The notes under the pieces were generated by a model. It did no database searches and was not told the DNA's origin. It saw nothing but the letters and a program-made list of their open reading frames with translations. Below, piece by piece: positions 38,221-46,084 of a DNA stretch of 54,092 bases (within the stretch, counting starts at the first letter, position 1; each line of letters opens with the position of its first letter). Source of the stretch: Betaproteobacteria bacterium. Its GTDB lineage: Bacteria; Pseudomonadota; Gammaproteobacteria; Burkholderiales; SG8-39. The stretch is taken from contig CANJRC010000014.1 of assembly GCA_947476535.1 (NCBI GenBank), positions 1 through 54,092 on the forward strand. The letters run 5' to 3'. The position numbers and the translations under genes are program-made.

Positions 38221-38967
38221 ATGAGCGAATCCGGAACAAGCACAGACAACATCTCCCAACAAGAACTCGGGGCAATGACGCCCAAGGCATTCGTCGAATT
38301 GCTGCGCACCCAATGCAGTCAGCCCGGGCACGGCATGGCGAACCATCCGATCGTCCTGGGATTGGAGGCCGGCACCGTGACGCTACCGCAATTGCGGCTG
38401 TTCACCGAGCAGTTCTACCTGCATATCCGCGACATGCTTCCCTGGATCGGGCAAATCTACGTGACGTGCCCGCACGAAGATGTGCGGGCCGTCCTGTCCA
38501 AGAACCTCGCCGAAGAATGCCTGGGAACTTTCACCAACACCAAGGCGCATCCCGAGCTGCTGCTGGAGTTTGCGGAGCAGATCGGCATGGACGTCGAGGC
38601 CACGCGCAAGAAAGAACAGCTGCCCGATGGCAGGAGGGTCACCGAGTATTTTGAATTCATGTCCAACTGTCGTCCCTGGTTCGTGCCCCTGTCGGCAATC
38701 GGCATCGGGCTGGAATCGTTCGTCCCGGACACATTCACGCGAATGGTCGCAGCGCTGAAGAAGAATTACGGCATCAAGGACGACAAGCTGGTGTTCTTCA
38801 CCATGCACATCATGGCCGACCAGGAGCATGGCGACGAGGGTATCGAGATGGTGGCCAAGTATGCGGTTACGCCGCTGGCGCGCAAGCAGGTGTTTGACGC
38901 CACCGTGGAAACGTCCGCCCTGTACTACAAGCTTTGGAATATCTTCACGAAAGTCGGCAAGTCCTGA
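38221..38967 (+). CDS. Heme-oxygenase-like diiron oxidase (HDO/CADD/PqqC-like)
   Basis: A 248-residue, all-helical iron-containing redox enzyme family protein. Candidate iron ligands follow the HDO pattern: Glu 98 or 99 (LAEEC), His 110 (TKAHPE), Glu 165 (IGLESF), then His 196, Asp 200 and His 203 in HIMADQEH, which is HxxxDxxH. The spacing from His 110 to His 203 is close to that of chlamydial CADD. HDO members oxidise amino acids, fatty acids or N-containing substrates, or make p-aminobenzoate by self-sacrifice. AGGAGG lies 8 bases before the ATG at 38221. It is divergent from the solute-binding gene and upstream of the 281-residue unknown. Confidence 0.82.
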   Translation: MSESGTSTDNISQQELGAMTPKAFVELLRTQCSQPGHGMANHPIVLGLEAGTVTLPQLRLFTEQFYLHIRDMLPWIGQIYVTCPHEDVRAVLSKNLAEECLGTFTNTKAHPELLLEFAEQIGMDVEATRKKEQLPDGRRVTEYFEFMSNCRPWFVPLSAIGIGLESFVPDTFTRMVAALKKNYGIKDDKLVFFTMHIMADQEHGDEGIEMVAKYAVTPLARKQVFDATVETSALYYKLWNIFTKVGKS

Positions 38968-38988
38968 TCCGTCCTGTTCGTTAAAAAA

Positions 38989-39063
38989 ATGGTTGCAAAA
39001 TGCATTTTGCAACCTCTGATGCAGGGGAGCATGAGCGGATGTGTCTCCTCATTTTGCAACCAT
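38989..39063 (+). promoter_or_regulatory. Leader with mutually exclusive hairpins
   Basis: The 12-mer GGTTGCAAAATG (38991-39002) is followed at once by its exact complement CATTTTGCAACC (39003-39014). A second copy of that complement, extended to CATTTTGCAACCAT, lies at 39050-39063 and pairs over 14 bases with 38989-39002. The first segment can therefore pair with only one of the two at a time. The downstream hairpin at 39074-39108 and the TTG start at 39130 would be affected by the choice. This looks like an attenuator or RNA switch, though a protein-binding palindrome is also possible. Confidence 0.5.
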
Positions 39064-39073
39064 TTCTAAAATT

Positions 39074-39108
39074 GGGACCCGCTTTGCCAGTGTGGCGAAG
39101 CGGGTCCC
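39074..39108 (+). terminator. Strong hairpin before the 281-residue gene
   Basis: GGGACCCGCTT (39074-39084) pairs perfectly with AAGCGGGTCCC (39098-39108), and the loop adds GCCA/TGGC. It is a very stable stem of about 15 pairs. GCCATTTG follows, not a T-run, so it is not a textbook intrinsic terminator. It sits 21 bases before the next start codon and may reduce readthrough or translation. Confidence 0.55.
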
Positions 39109-39129
39109 GCCATTTGTGGAGCGCTCATC

Positions 39130-39975
39130 TTGGCAAACGACACCGGCAAACAGACTGAAGTTCTTTCCAACAGCCGCGGCCGCATCATGTGCATGGGCTC
39201 GGCGTATGACGTCGACGAGAGCAATCGTGGTCGCGACATTGCCATCAATGCCTCTTATTGCGGGGTGTTACCGGCACGATTCATCTGCGAGCACGTTCCA
39301 CGCGGCGCGATCGGCGTTGACTGCGGCATCGGCCCGGCGGGCGCCTCCATTGCAGGCCTCTGGTACATGGAAGCGCTCAATATTCCCGGCGCGGTTGCCG
39401 ATGTCATGACCGTGCGGCTGGGTGACGGCGTGGACCTGTACGAGAAGGGCATCATCAGCATGGTCAACCGCCCTGCGTCGGATTGCGGCGTACGCCCGGG
39501 CATGCGCGTCAAGGACGCAGCGAAATTGATGCTGGAGAGCAATCCGGATGCACCATCGGCGTCCGAGGTAACCAACCGGACCGTCATGGAAAAGGGCCCC
39601 AAGGGGCGGCTGATCATCTGCACCGACTCCATCGCATTCGGCCTGGAGGAGGACGCCACCAATGTATTGCTCACGGCAGGGCATACCGGCATCAGCGCGC
39701 TGCCGTACCTTCGCCGCTGCCGTCCTTTCGGCTTCATTTGCTCCGATGGAGGCAAGGGGCGCGAGGATTCCGGGGTCGCGGGAATGGTGCAGGTGGCTTC
39801 GGAGGGACTGTATGGCGCAACCGTCGATTCGCGGCGCGCCATGATGGGCGACGGCCTGAGCACCTGGCGCGACGGCATCATCAGCGCCGTGAACACGCTT
39901 GCCGCATCCATCGGGGTGAAAGTGGGAATGACTGCCCAGGAAGCAGCGCGGATTCTCGTCAACCGAGACGCGTAA
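39130..39975 (+). CDS. Unrecognised 281-residue protein with internal duplication
   Basis: I do not recognise a family. Residues 17-136 and 159-278 are two copies of one ~120-residue unit offset by 142. Both start G-R-(I/L), and both carry GDG (98-100 and 240-242), GIIS (107-110 and 249-252), VN (112-113 and 254-255), GV-x-x-GM (about 120-125 and 262-267) and a closing AA-x-x-(L/I) helix. No signal peptide or membrane segment is seen, so it is probably cytoplasmic. Cysteines cluster in the first copy (residues 21, 44, 53, 65). The start is TTG at 39130 with GGAG 8 bases upstream. Its position after the HDO gene and before iclR suggests a shared pathway. Confidence 0.75.
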   Translation: MANDTGKQTEVLSNSRGRIMCMGSAYDVDESNRGRDIAINASYCGVLPARFICEHVPRGAIGVDCGIGPAGASIAGLWYMEALNIPGAVADVMTVRLGDGVDLYEKGIISMVNRPASDCGVRPGMRVKDAAKLMLESNPDAPSASEVTNRTVMEKGPKGRLIICTDSIAFGLEEDATNVLLTAGHTGISALPYLRRCRPFGFICSDGGKGREDSGVAGMVQVASEGLYGATVDSRRAMMGDGLSTWRDGIISAVNTLAASIGVKVGMTAQEAARILVNRDA

Positions 39976-39993
39976 AGCGTCGGCTGTCGGATG

Positions 39994-40848
39994 TCAGCCG
40001 TTCAGGCGACGCTCGATCGCGTCGCCAATAGCGCGCAAGTCCTGGGCGATTCGTGAAGCATTGTCGGCATCGTATTGGCCGCTAAACATGGTGGCCGAAC
40101 AAGCGAAGATCGGCAGGCGAACACGATCGAAGATCGGAACGGACAACGACACCGTTCCGCGCACGATGTAGCCCTCGTCAACTGACCAGCCGCGACGACG
40201 CGTTTCCTCGACGTTAGCCATGAAGGTGTCAAAGCTGATCGGACGTCCGAAATTGAGCAAGTCGAACTGCCGGCGCAACTCCTGGACGTCAAGGCCCGAA
40301 AACGCCGCCATGACCTGCCCCTGCGCACCCAGCAACAAGGGCAGGACCTGGCCCACGCTGAGCGATATGCGAACCGGCGCGTCGCTCACGGCTAGTTGGA
40401 CGATCATGGACCGGTTGTCCTTGATCCGTCGCAACAGCGACACGGTAACGCCATGCTTCTGCGCCACCTGTTCCATCATCGGTCGCACGGTCGACACATC
40501 AATGTCGCGCGAGAACAGGCCCTTGGCGAGATCCACAACACCCATGCCGATGGTATACCCCTTGGTCTTTTCGTCGAACTCGACCAGGTTATCGCGCACC
40601 AGTGTCTTTAGAATGTTGAAGCAGGTGCTGGTATTCAAGTTAAGCACCCGCGCCAAAGGCGTCACCCCGATCGGCGCGTCGATGGCGCTCAGATGAAACA
40701 GGATCTTGAGCGCGCTAGCCACTGCATTCACCGTGCTGGGCGGAGATTCCCCATTGCGGCGTCTTGAGCGGGTTGCTGGAAGGGCCGCATCTGCCCCCCC
40801 CTCGCGACCCGACACAACCGACACTTGCTCGCTTGTCTTCAGTGACAT
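39994..40848 (-). CDS. IclR-family transcriptional regulator
   Basis: A 284-residue regulator. The N-terminal winged helix-turn-helix (ALKILFHLSAIDAPIGVTPL, ARVLNLNTSTCFNILKTL) is followed by the IclR effector domain (YTIGMGVVDLAKG, ATMFSGQYDADNASRIAQDL). IclR proteins sense small organic acids and related catabolites and control adjacent operons. An N-terminal extension of about 45 residues precedes the DNA-binding domain. The ATG at 40848 is chosen over one 15 codons upstream; neither has a strong ribosome binding site. It lies tail to tail with the 281-residue gene and divergent from livH, with a palindrome between. Confidence 0.9.
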   Translation of the reverse strand: MSLKTSEQVSVVSGREGGADAALPATRSRRRNGESPPSTVNAVASALKILFHLSAIDAPIGVTPLARVLNLNTSTCFNILKTLVRDNLVEFDEKTKGYTIGMGVVDLAKGLFSRDIDVSTVRPMMEQVAQKHGVTVSLLRRIKDNRSMIVQLAVSDAPVRISLSVGQVLPLLLGAQGQVMAAFSGLDVQELRRQFDLLNFGRPISFDTFMANVEETRRRGWSVDEGYIVRGTVSLSVPIFDRVRLPIFACSATMFSGQYDADNASRIAQDLRAIGDAIERRLNG

Positions 40849-40923
40849 GGTTTCACGACGACCCCAGAATTGGTGACCGGCTTGCCTGCGCACGCCTCCT
40901 CAGTCCATGCAGGGCACCAAATT

Positions 40924-40957
40924 TTGACTTGAAAATAGTATTTTAATATTAGAATAC
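40924..40957 (+). promoter_or_regulatory. livH promoter with overlapping palindromic operator
   Basis: TTGACT (40924-40929), 17 bases, then TATTAG (40947-40952) makes a good sigma-70-type promoter reading toward livH. Overlapping the -10, GTATTTTAATATTAGAATAC (40938-40957) is a 20-base palindrome with one mismatched pair. Its position would let a bound IclR-type repressor block the polymerase. The core TATT-N7-TAGAAT (40939-40955) also occurs at 38113-38129. Confidence 0.65.
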
Positions 40958-41048
40958 CCGCGCACAAAAGAATAAGTTCTCGCGATGCCTCATATGGCAC
41001 CCCCCCATGTCGAAAGTGAACACAGCCGCATGAGTGGCAGGATCTGAC

Positions 41049-41939
41049 ATGCTCGCACAACAATTACTGAACGGCCTGGTCGTCGGCGGGGTCTATGCCT
41101 TGTTTGCCCTGGGCTTCACCCTCGTGTTCGGTATCCATCACCTGATGAACCTGGCGCACGGCGCCGTGTTCATGACTGGCGCATTCGTCGCGCTGTACAC
41201 CGTATTGGCCGGCATGCCACTATGGCTGGGATTTGTGTTCGCGATACTCGCCTGCGGACTGCTCTCGATCTTGATCGAGGTCACGGCCTTCCGGCGCCTG
41301 CGTAAGTCTGGCGAGGCGGAATTCGGGGCGATCATCTCGACGCTAGGTGCGGAGTTGATCATCGTCACCTTTGCGCAAATCGTGTCCGGCAGCGACGTGC
41401 TGCGCTTCCCATTTGAAACATTCCCGGTTGAGATTTTCGAATTCGCGGGGCTGCGCGTAACCCTGCTGCAACTGTTCATGTTGGTCAGCTCACTCCTGCT
41501 CATGCTGATCCTCACCTACTACCTTTATCGAACCCCCTTGGGTACGCGCATCCGCTCGGTGTCCGGAAATGAACGTGCGTCGGTACTCTCCGGCGTCAAC
41601 CCGAACATCATCTATTACCAGACCTTCTTCCTGTCTGGCGCGTTGGCTGGCGCGGCAGGCGTGCTAATCGGGTTGTCCTTCAATTCGATACAGTTCGCCA
41701 TGGGAGAGCCGTTTCTGCTGCGCGGATTTGTCGTTGTCGTCCTGGGTGGCATGGGCAGCATTCCCGGTGCCATGGTGGCGGGCTTGCTGCTGGGGATGTT
41801 GCAAACGCTGACCGCGGCCTACCTGCCTGCCGGTCTTACCGATGCCATCATCTTCTCGTTGCTCTTCGTCATCCTGCTGGTGCGCCCGTACGGTCTTTTC
41901 GGCAAGGAAACGGCCGGCGCGATGAGGGCGGAGCGATGA
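41049..41939 (+). CDS. livH: Branched-chain-amino-acid-type ABC permease, LivH family
   Basis: A 296-residue inner-membrane permease with about eight hydrophobic helices. Family features are LLNGLVVGGVYALFALGFTL at the N-terminus, HLMNLAHGAVFMTGAF, and the coupling-helix region RSVSGNERASVLSGVNP. It is the first gene of livHMGF; livM overlaps its end by 4 bases (ATGA). The ATG at 41049 has AGGA upstream. Transport substrate follows from the binding protein and is unknown. Confidence 0.92.
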   Translation: MLAQQLLNGLVVGGVYALFALGFTLVFGIHHLMNLAHGAVFMTGAFVALYTVLAGMPLWLGFVFAILACGLLSILIEVTAFRRLRKSGEAEFGAIISTLGAELIIVTFAQIVSGSDVLRFPFETFPVEIFEFAGLRVTLLQLFMLVSSLLLMLILTYYLYRTPLGTRIRSVSGNERASVLSGVNPNIIYYQTFFLSGALAGAAGVLIGLSFNSIQFAMGEPFLLRGFVVVVLGGMGSIPGAMVAGLLLGMLQTLTAAYLPAGLTDAIIFSLLFVILLVRPYGLFGKETAGAMRAER

Positions 41940-42808
41940 GCAATTTCTTTACCGTCTATCACCACCTGTTCGACGTATTCCTCATTGGCTCGGGATATGC
42001 GCTGAGCCAGTGGGTGGTCATGCGCGCCGGCGTATTTTCGGTCGCGACCGCTGGACTCGCATCCATCGGCGCATACTGTGCCGCAATCCTGACAACGAAA
42101 CTGGGCTGGCCCCATCCGCTGTCCATATTAGCGGGAACCCTTCTAGGAGCACTGACGGGCCTGCTGCTATCCGTGCCACTGGCTCGCCTGCGCGGTGTAT
42201 TCCAAGCCATCGCAACGCTGGCCTTCGTGCAAATCGTTGTCGCCATCGGGCTGTTCTCCGACAGCCTCACCGGCGGCGCGATCGGCCTCAACGCCATTCC
42301 CATCCTGATCGGCACGAAGGAGAACCTGCTCGCGCTCTTGTGCACCATCTACGTCATGCTGGCCATCAGTGCCACGCGCGTCGGCCGCGCCTTCGAAGCC
42401 ATTCGACAGGACGAGGCCGTAGCAAGCTCCCTCGGAGTCTCGGTGACATTCCACCAGTCGCTGGCTTTCGGTCTCAGCGGCGCCATCGCCGGCCTGTTCG
42501 GCGGACTGGAGGCCTTCCAGACATTCACCCTGTTTCCCAACACCTATGGATTCGGGCTCATTGTTGCCGCCCTTTCGTACGTCGTCCTGGGCGGTCGGCG
42601 CTCGGTTGCCGGCCCCATTGTCGGCACCGCCATCCTGCTGATCCTGCCGGAGGTTTCACGGCCGCTGGCCGACTATCGCAATGCGCTCTATGGCGTCATC
42701 ATGATGCTGGTCATCGCATTCATGCCGCGCGGCATCGTGGATACCGGGCTGCTGTACTTTCGCCGCCGCAGACTCGCGGCCAAGGCCGCTATGGAGTCGC
42801 AGCAATGA
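41936..42808 (+). CDS. livM: Branched-chain-amino-acid-type ABC permease, LivM family
   Basis: A 290-residue inner-membrane permease partnering LivH. It has SQWVVMRAGVFSVATAGLAS, the typical LivM entry, a central RLRGVFQAIATLAFVQI, the coupling region GRAFEAIRQDEAVASSLGVS and the end block YRNALYGVIMMLVIAFMPRG. Both its ends overlap neighbours by 4 bases, so translation is coupled to livH and livG. Confidence 0.92.
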   Translation: MSNFFTVYHHLFDVFLIGSGYALSQWVVMRAGVFSVATAGLASIGAYCAAILTTKLGWPHPLSILAGTLLGALTGLLLSVPLARLRGVFQAIATLAFVQIVVAIGLFSDSLTGGAIGLNAIPILIGTKENLLALLCTIYVMLAISATRVGRAFEAIRQDEAVASSLGVSVTFHQSLAFGLSGAIAGLFGGLEAFQTFTLFPNTYGFGLIVAALSYVVLGGRRSVAGPIVGTAILLILPEVSRPLADYRNALYGVIMMLVIAFMPRGIVDTGLLYFRRRRLAAKAAMESQQ

Positions 42809-43560
42809 GCGCGCTGGTTATCAAGAGCGTCTCCAAGCACTTCGGCGGTGTTGCCGCAGTGTCGAACGTCAACATGGAAGTGCCGTCCGGAAAGGTCACC
42901 GGCCTGATCGGCCCCAATGGCGCCGGCAAGACCACCCTCATCAACCTGATCACCGGCGTGCTCACAGTTTCCGAAGGAAGCATCCATTTCGGCGCGCAGG
43001 ACATCACCGAAGTCCCGGCCTACAAAGTGGCGCGCGCCGGCATATCACGCACATTCCAGAATATCCGGCTTCTTGCCGAAGCCAGCGTCATCGACAACGT
43101 CATGATTGGCTTCTATCGCAACGAGAAGACCACCACCCCAGCCAGTCTCCTGGGACTGCCTTCCGCTCGGCGTGAAACGGCGGCGCTTCGCGATCGCGCG
43201 AACAAGCTACTCGAGCGCTTCGGCATGTCGAAATTCGCCGACCAGGAGGCGGGAGGGCTCGCCTACGGACATCAGCGCCGCGTCGAAATGATGCGCGCGC
43301 TCGCGTCCGAACCGGCGCTCATCCTGCTCGACGAGCCCGTTGCCGGGATGAACGACGTCGAGGCAGGCGAACTGGGGGAAATCTTTCGTGGCCTGGCCAA
43401 GGATGGCATGGGCGTGCTGCTGATAGAGCACAACGTGCGTTTCGTCACCAACTTGTGCGACTTCGTGTACGTGTTGGACAGCGGCCGCATGATTGCATCT
43501 GGATCACCCGAGCAGGTCGTCAACGACCCGGCCGTCATCACCGCGTATCTGGGCAGCTGA
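42805..43560 (+). CDS. livG: ABC transporter ATP-binding protein, LivG family
   Basis: A 251-residue cytoplasmic ATPase. It has Walker A GPNGAGKTTLINLITG, the LivG-specific GISRTFQNIRLL, a signature-like GLAYGHQRRVEMMRAL, Walker B LILLDEPVAGMN and the switch His in LLIEHNVRFV. The ATG at 42805 overlaps the livM stop. The frame is open far upstream, but homology begins at MSALVIKSVSKHFGG. It works as a heterodimer with LivF. Confidence 0.94.
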   Translation: MSALVIKSVSKHFGGVAAVSNVNMEVPSGKVTGLIGPNGAGKTTLINLITGVLTVSEGSIHFGAQDITEVPAYKVARAGISRTFQNIRLLAEASVIDNVMIGFYRNEKTTTPASLLGLPSARRETAALRDRANKLLERFGMSKFADQEAGGLAYGHQRRVEMMRALASEPALILLDEPVAGMNDVEAGELGEIFRGLAKDGMGVLLIEHNVRFVTNLCDFVYVLDSGRMIASGSPEQVVNDPAVITAYLGS

Positions 43561-43579
43561 GAATGTACCGAGCCATCCC

Positions 43580-44311
43580 ATGACGACCACCACGCTCTCT
43601 GTCGAAAATGTCACCGCAGCGTACAGCGGCATTCATGCGCTGCGCGGCGTATCCCTGAACGTGGCCGAGGGCGAGTTCGTCGCCCTCATCGGACCCAACG
43701 GCGCGGGCAAATCCACGCTCCTGAACTGCCTGAGCGGCGTGGTGCGGGCAACCGGCGGATCGATCAAGTTCAATGGGGAGGAACTGGTGGGCACGGCGCC
43801 CTGGAACGTGTCCCGCAAGGGTCTACTGCAGGTGCCGGAAGGCCGGCAGATCCTCGCCAACCTCAGCGTTCGAGAAAATCTGGAACTGGGTGCGACGGCG
43901 TTGTCCGGACGCAAGTCCGCCTACACGCTGGAACGCATCCAGAGCCTGTTTCCCATTCTCGCCGAGCGACGCGAGCAGCGTGCCGGCTCGCTCAGCGGTG
44001 GCCAGCAACAGATGCTGGCGATCGGGCGCGCGCTGATGGGCGGTCCGCGCCTCTTGCTACTCGACGAACCCAGCCTCGGGCTCGCACCTGTCATCGTGGT
44101 GCAGGTATTCGATGCGCTGCGCGTGCTGAATGCGGAAGGCCTCACCATTCTGCTGGTGGAACAGAATGCGCGTCAGGCGCTCAACTCCACTGACCGTGCC
44201 TACGTCATTGAGCAGGGCCGCGTGGTGCATGAGGGAAAGAGCGAAATCCTGGCCAATGATCCGACCGTCATTGCCCATTATCTTGGGCAGGGAAAGACCG
44301 CTTCGCACTGA
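43580..44311 (+). CDS. livF: ABC transporter ATP-binding protein, LivF family
   Basis: A 243-residue ATPase with Walker A GPNGAGKSTLLNCLSG, the LivF-type GLLQVPEGRQILANLSVREN, signature SLSGGQQQMLAIGRALM and Walker B LLLLDEPSLGLAP. It starts 19 bases after livG and closes the permease operon. Downstream it converges with the Bug-type gene, 18 bases away. Confidence 0.94.
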   Translation: MTTTTLSVENVTAAYSGIHALRGVSLNVAEGEFVALIGPNGAGKSTLLNCLSGVVRATGGSIKFNGEELVGTAPWNVSRKGLLQVPEGRQILANLSVRENLELGATALSGRKSAYTLERIQSLFPILAERREQRAGSLSGGQQQMLAIGRALMGGPRLLLLDEPSLGLAPVIVVQVFDALRVLNAEGLTILLVEQNARQALNSTDRAYVIEQGRVVHEGKSEILANDPTVIAHYLGQGKTASH

Positions 44312-44329
44312 GGTGGCCGCGCAGCACAA

Positions 44330-45289
44330 CTACTGCGGCTGAAGTCCGAGGTCCCGCGCGATATCGCCAAATACCTTCGCTTCACCGGCAAGACTGCGTG
44401 CCGCGGCGTCAGGCGAACTACCCGTTACTTCCATCAGAATTTTGACGAACTGCGCCTTGACTTCAGGCAGCTGCAATGTGCGTGACGCAGCGCCGTAAAG
44501 CAGATCGATCACGCTCCGGGGCGTGCCCGACGCCACATTCAAAGAAAAACTCAGGCCCGTAATCTGCGGCAGTCCCAGTTCCGCGAAGGTAGGCACATCG
44601 CGCAAAGCAGCCAGACGTTGCCCCCCGGTCACCGCCAGAACACGGAACCGTTCCCCGAACGAAACCGCCTGCGATTCGGCAACCAGCCCCATGTGCACTT
44701 CTTCGGCCACCAGTGCATTCAAGTATGGGCCACCACCGTTATAGGGAACGTGCACCACGTTGAGATTAAGCGCGCGCAGCATGGCCTCGGTCGGCAGTCG
44801 TACGCCCGTGCTGGGCGACCCATAATTCAGCTTGCCCGGGTTTGACCGCGCATGCGCGACCATTTCTGCAAACGTCCTCCATGGAAGTTTTGAAGACGAT
44901 CCCAACAGGTAGCGTCCCTCCACCAGACCGATAACCGGGGGAAGGTCCCTCAACGGGTCAAATCGCAGGTCCTTGACCGTCACTGGCATGATGGCCATCG
45001 TCGAAACGGAAACGACAGCAATGTTGTAACCGTCCGGCGGCATTTGTTTTGCGACGTATTCGAGCCCGATCACCTGCCCTGCTCCAGCCTTGTTTTCAAC
45101 GATGATGGGCTGGCCGAGCGCCTTGGACATCTCTGGACTCATGATTCGCCCGACGAGGTCCGATACCGTTCCAGGGGTGTTTGGCACGATGAACCGCACC
45201 GGCCTCGAAGGGTAAGCCTGGGCTATCGCCGTTGCCGAACTGAACAGTAAAGCGGATAGCAGCAGTAAAGAACATATGCGGATTGTCAT
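44330..45289 (-). CDS. Bug-family (TctC-like) solute-binding protein
   Basis: A 319-residue periplasmic binding protein of the tripartite tricarboxylate family. A signal peptide (MTIRICSLLLLSALLFSSAT, cleavage near AIAQA) is followed by YPSRPVRFIVPNTPGTVSDL, QPIIVENKAGAGQVIGLEYV and LNVVHVPYNGGGPYLNALVA, all Bug hallmarks. Bug proteins bind carboxylates and other small organics; many betaproteobacteria hold large orphan sets without tctAB permease genes, as here. GGGGG precedes the ATG at 45289. It ends the island and converges with livF. Confidence 0.9.
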   Translation of the reverse strand: MTIRICSLLLLSALLFSSATAIAQAYPSRPVRFIVPNTPGTVSDLVGRIMSPEMSKALGQPIIVENKAGAGQVIGLEYVAKQMPPDGYNIAVVSVSTMAIMPVTVKDLRFDPLRDLPPVIGLVEGRYLLGSSSKLPWRTFAEMVAHARSNPGKLNYGSPSTGVRLPTEAMLRALNLNVVHVPYNGGGPYLNALVAEEVHMGLVAESQAVSFGERFRVLAVTGGQRLAALRDVPTFAELGLPQITGLSFSLNVASGTPRSVIDLLYGAASRTLQLPEVKAQFVKILMEVTGSSPDAAARSLAGEAKVFGDIARDLGLQPQ

Positions 45290-45445
45290 CGTTTCCCCCA
45301 TCCAAAAAGTCGCCCGGTGGCAACCTGCGAACACTGGCCGTCCAAAATCCCAGCGCCGATCATACCCGTGCCCTGGCGATGATTACCGCCTCCTCTTACG
45401 TCAATTCCTGAGATCCATCGTTTCGATGTGTGTTCAAATATATCC

Positions 45446-46045
45446 ATGATCAGCCGAAGCGCGATTCTTGGTCTCAACCACATCCTGATGCAGCAGGACT
45501 GGCCGCTCGCGCGACTGAAGGCATTTGCCGGCCGCACGCTCCGCGTTCGCATGGCTCCGCTTCCCGACTTGCGGCTGAAGATCCGCGACGACGGGTTGTT
45601 GGAGGAATTAGCGCAGACAGGCGATCTCGCGCCCGACCTGACGATCACCCTGAAACCTGCTGCATGGCCCCGCCTCATCCAGCGCGACGCGACTGCCCTG
45701 CGCGACGTCGAATTGACGGGTGCAGCCGACCTGGCGCAGGTCGCGCAACAATTGTTCCGCGACCTACGCTGGGACGTCGAAGAGGACCTGTCGCGGGTCG
45801 TTGGCGACGTGATCGCGCACCGCATGGTGCGCACCGGACGCGATTTCATGGCATGGCAGGCGCAAGCAGCGCAACGTCTAGCGCAGAACTTCGCCGACTA
45901 TTGGACGGACGAACGCCCCACCCTCGTGCGCCAAGACACTATCGCGCCGTTCGCTGCCCATGTGAGCGAGACCAGCGCACGTGTAGCAGACCTGGAGTCG
46001 CGCATCGCATTGTTAGAACGCCAAGGATCGCGCGCCCCGCGCTAA
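45446..46045 (+). CDS. ubiJ: Ubiquinone biosynthesis accessory factor UbiJ (SCP2 domain)
   Basis: A 199-residue protein with an SCP2-type lipid-binding domain (LGLNHILMQQDWPLARLKAF, RTLRVRMAPLPDLRLKI, LAPDLTITLKPAAW) and a C-terminal coiled coil (VSETSARVADLESRIALLER). UbiJ binds polyprenyl intermediates and scaffolds the Ubi complex. It is followed by ubiB after 39 bases, the standard pairing. The ATG at 45446 is chosen; an upstream TTG-type extension has no support. Confidence 0.9.
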   Translation: MISRSAILGLNHILMQQDWPLARLKAFAGRTLRVRMAPLPDLRLKIRDDGLLEELAQTGDLAPDLTITLKPAAWPRLIQRDATALRDVELTGAADLAQVAQQLFRDLRWDVEEDLSRVVGDVIAHRMVRTGRDFMAWQAQAAQRLAQNFADYWTDERPTLVRQDTIAPFAAHVSETSARVADLESRIALLERQGSRAPR

Positions 46046-46084
46046 GATCCCCGCAAGGCCCGCACCTGGCGCCTGGACGGCACC

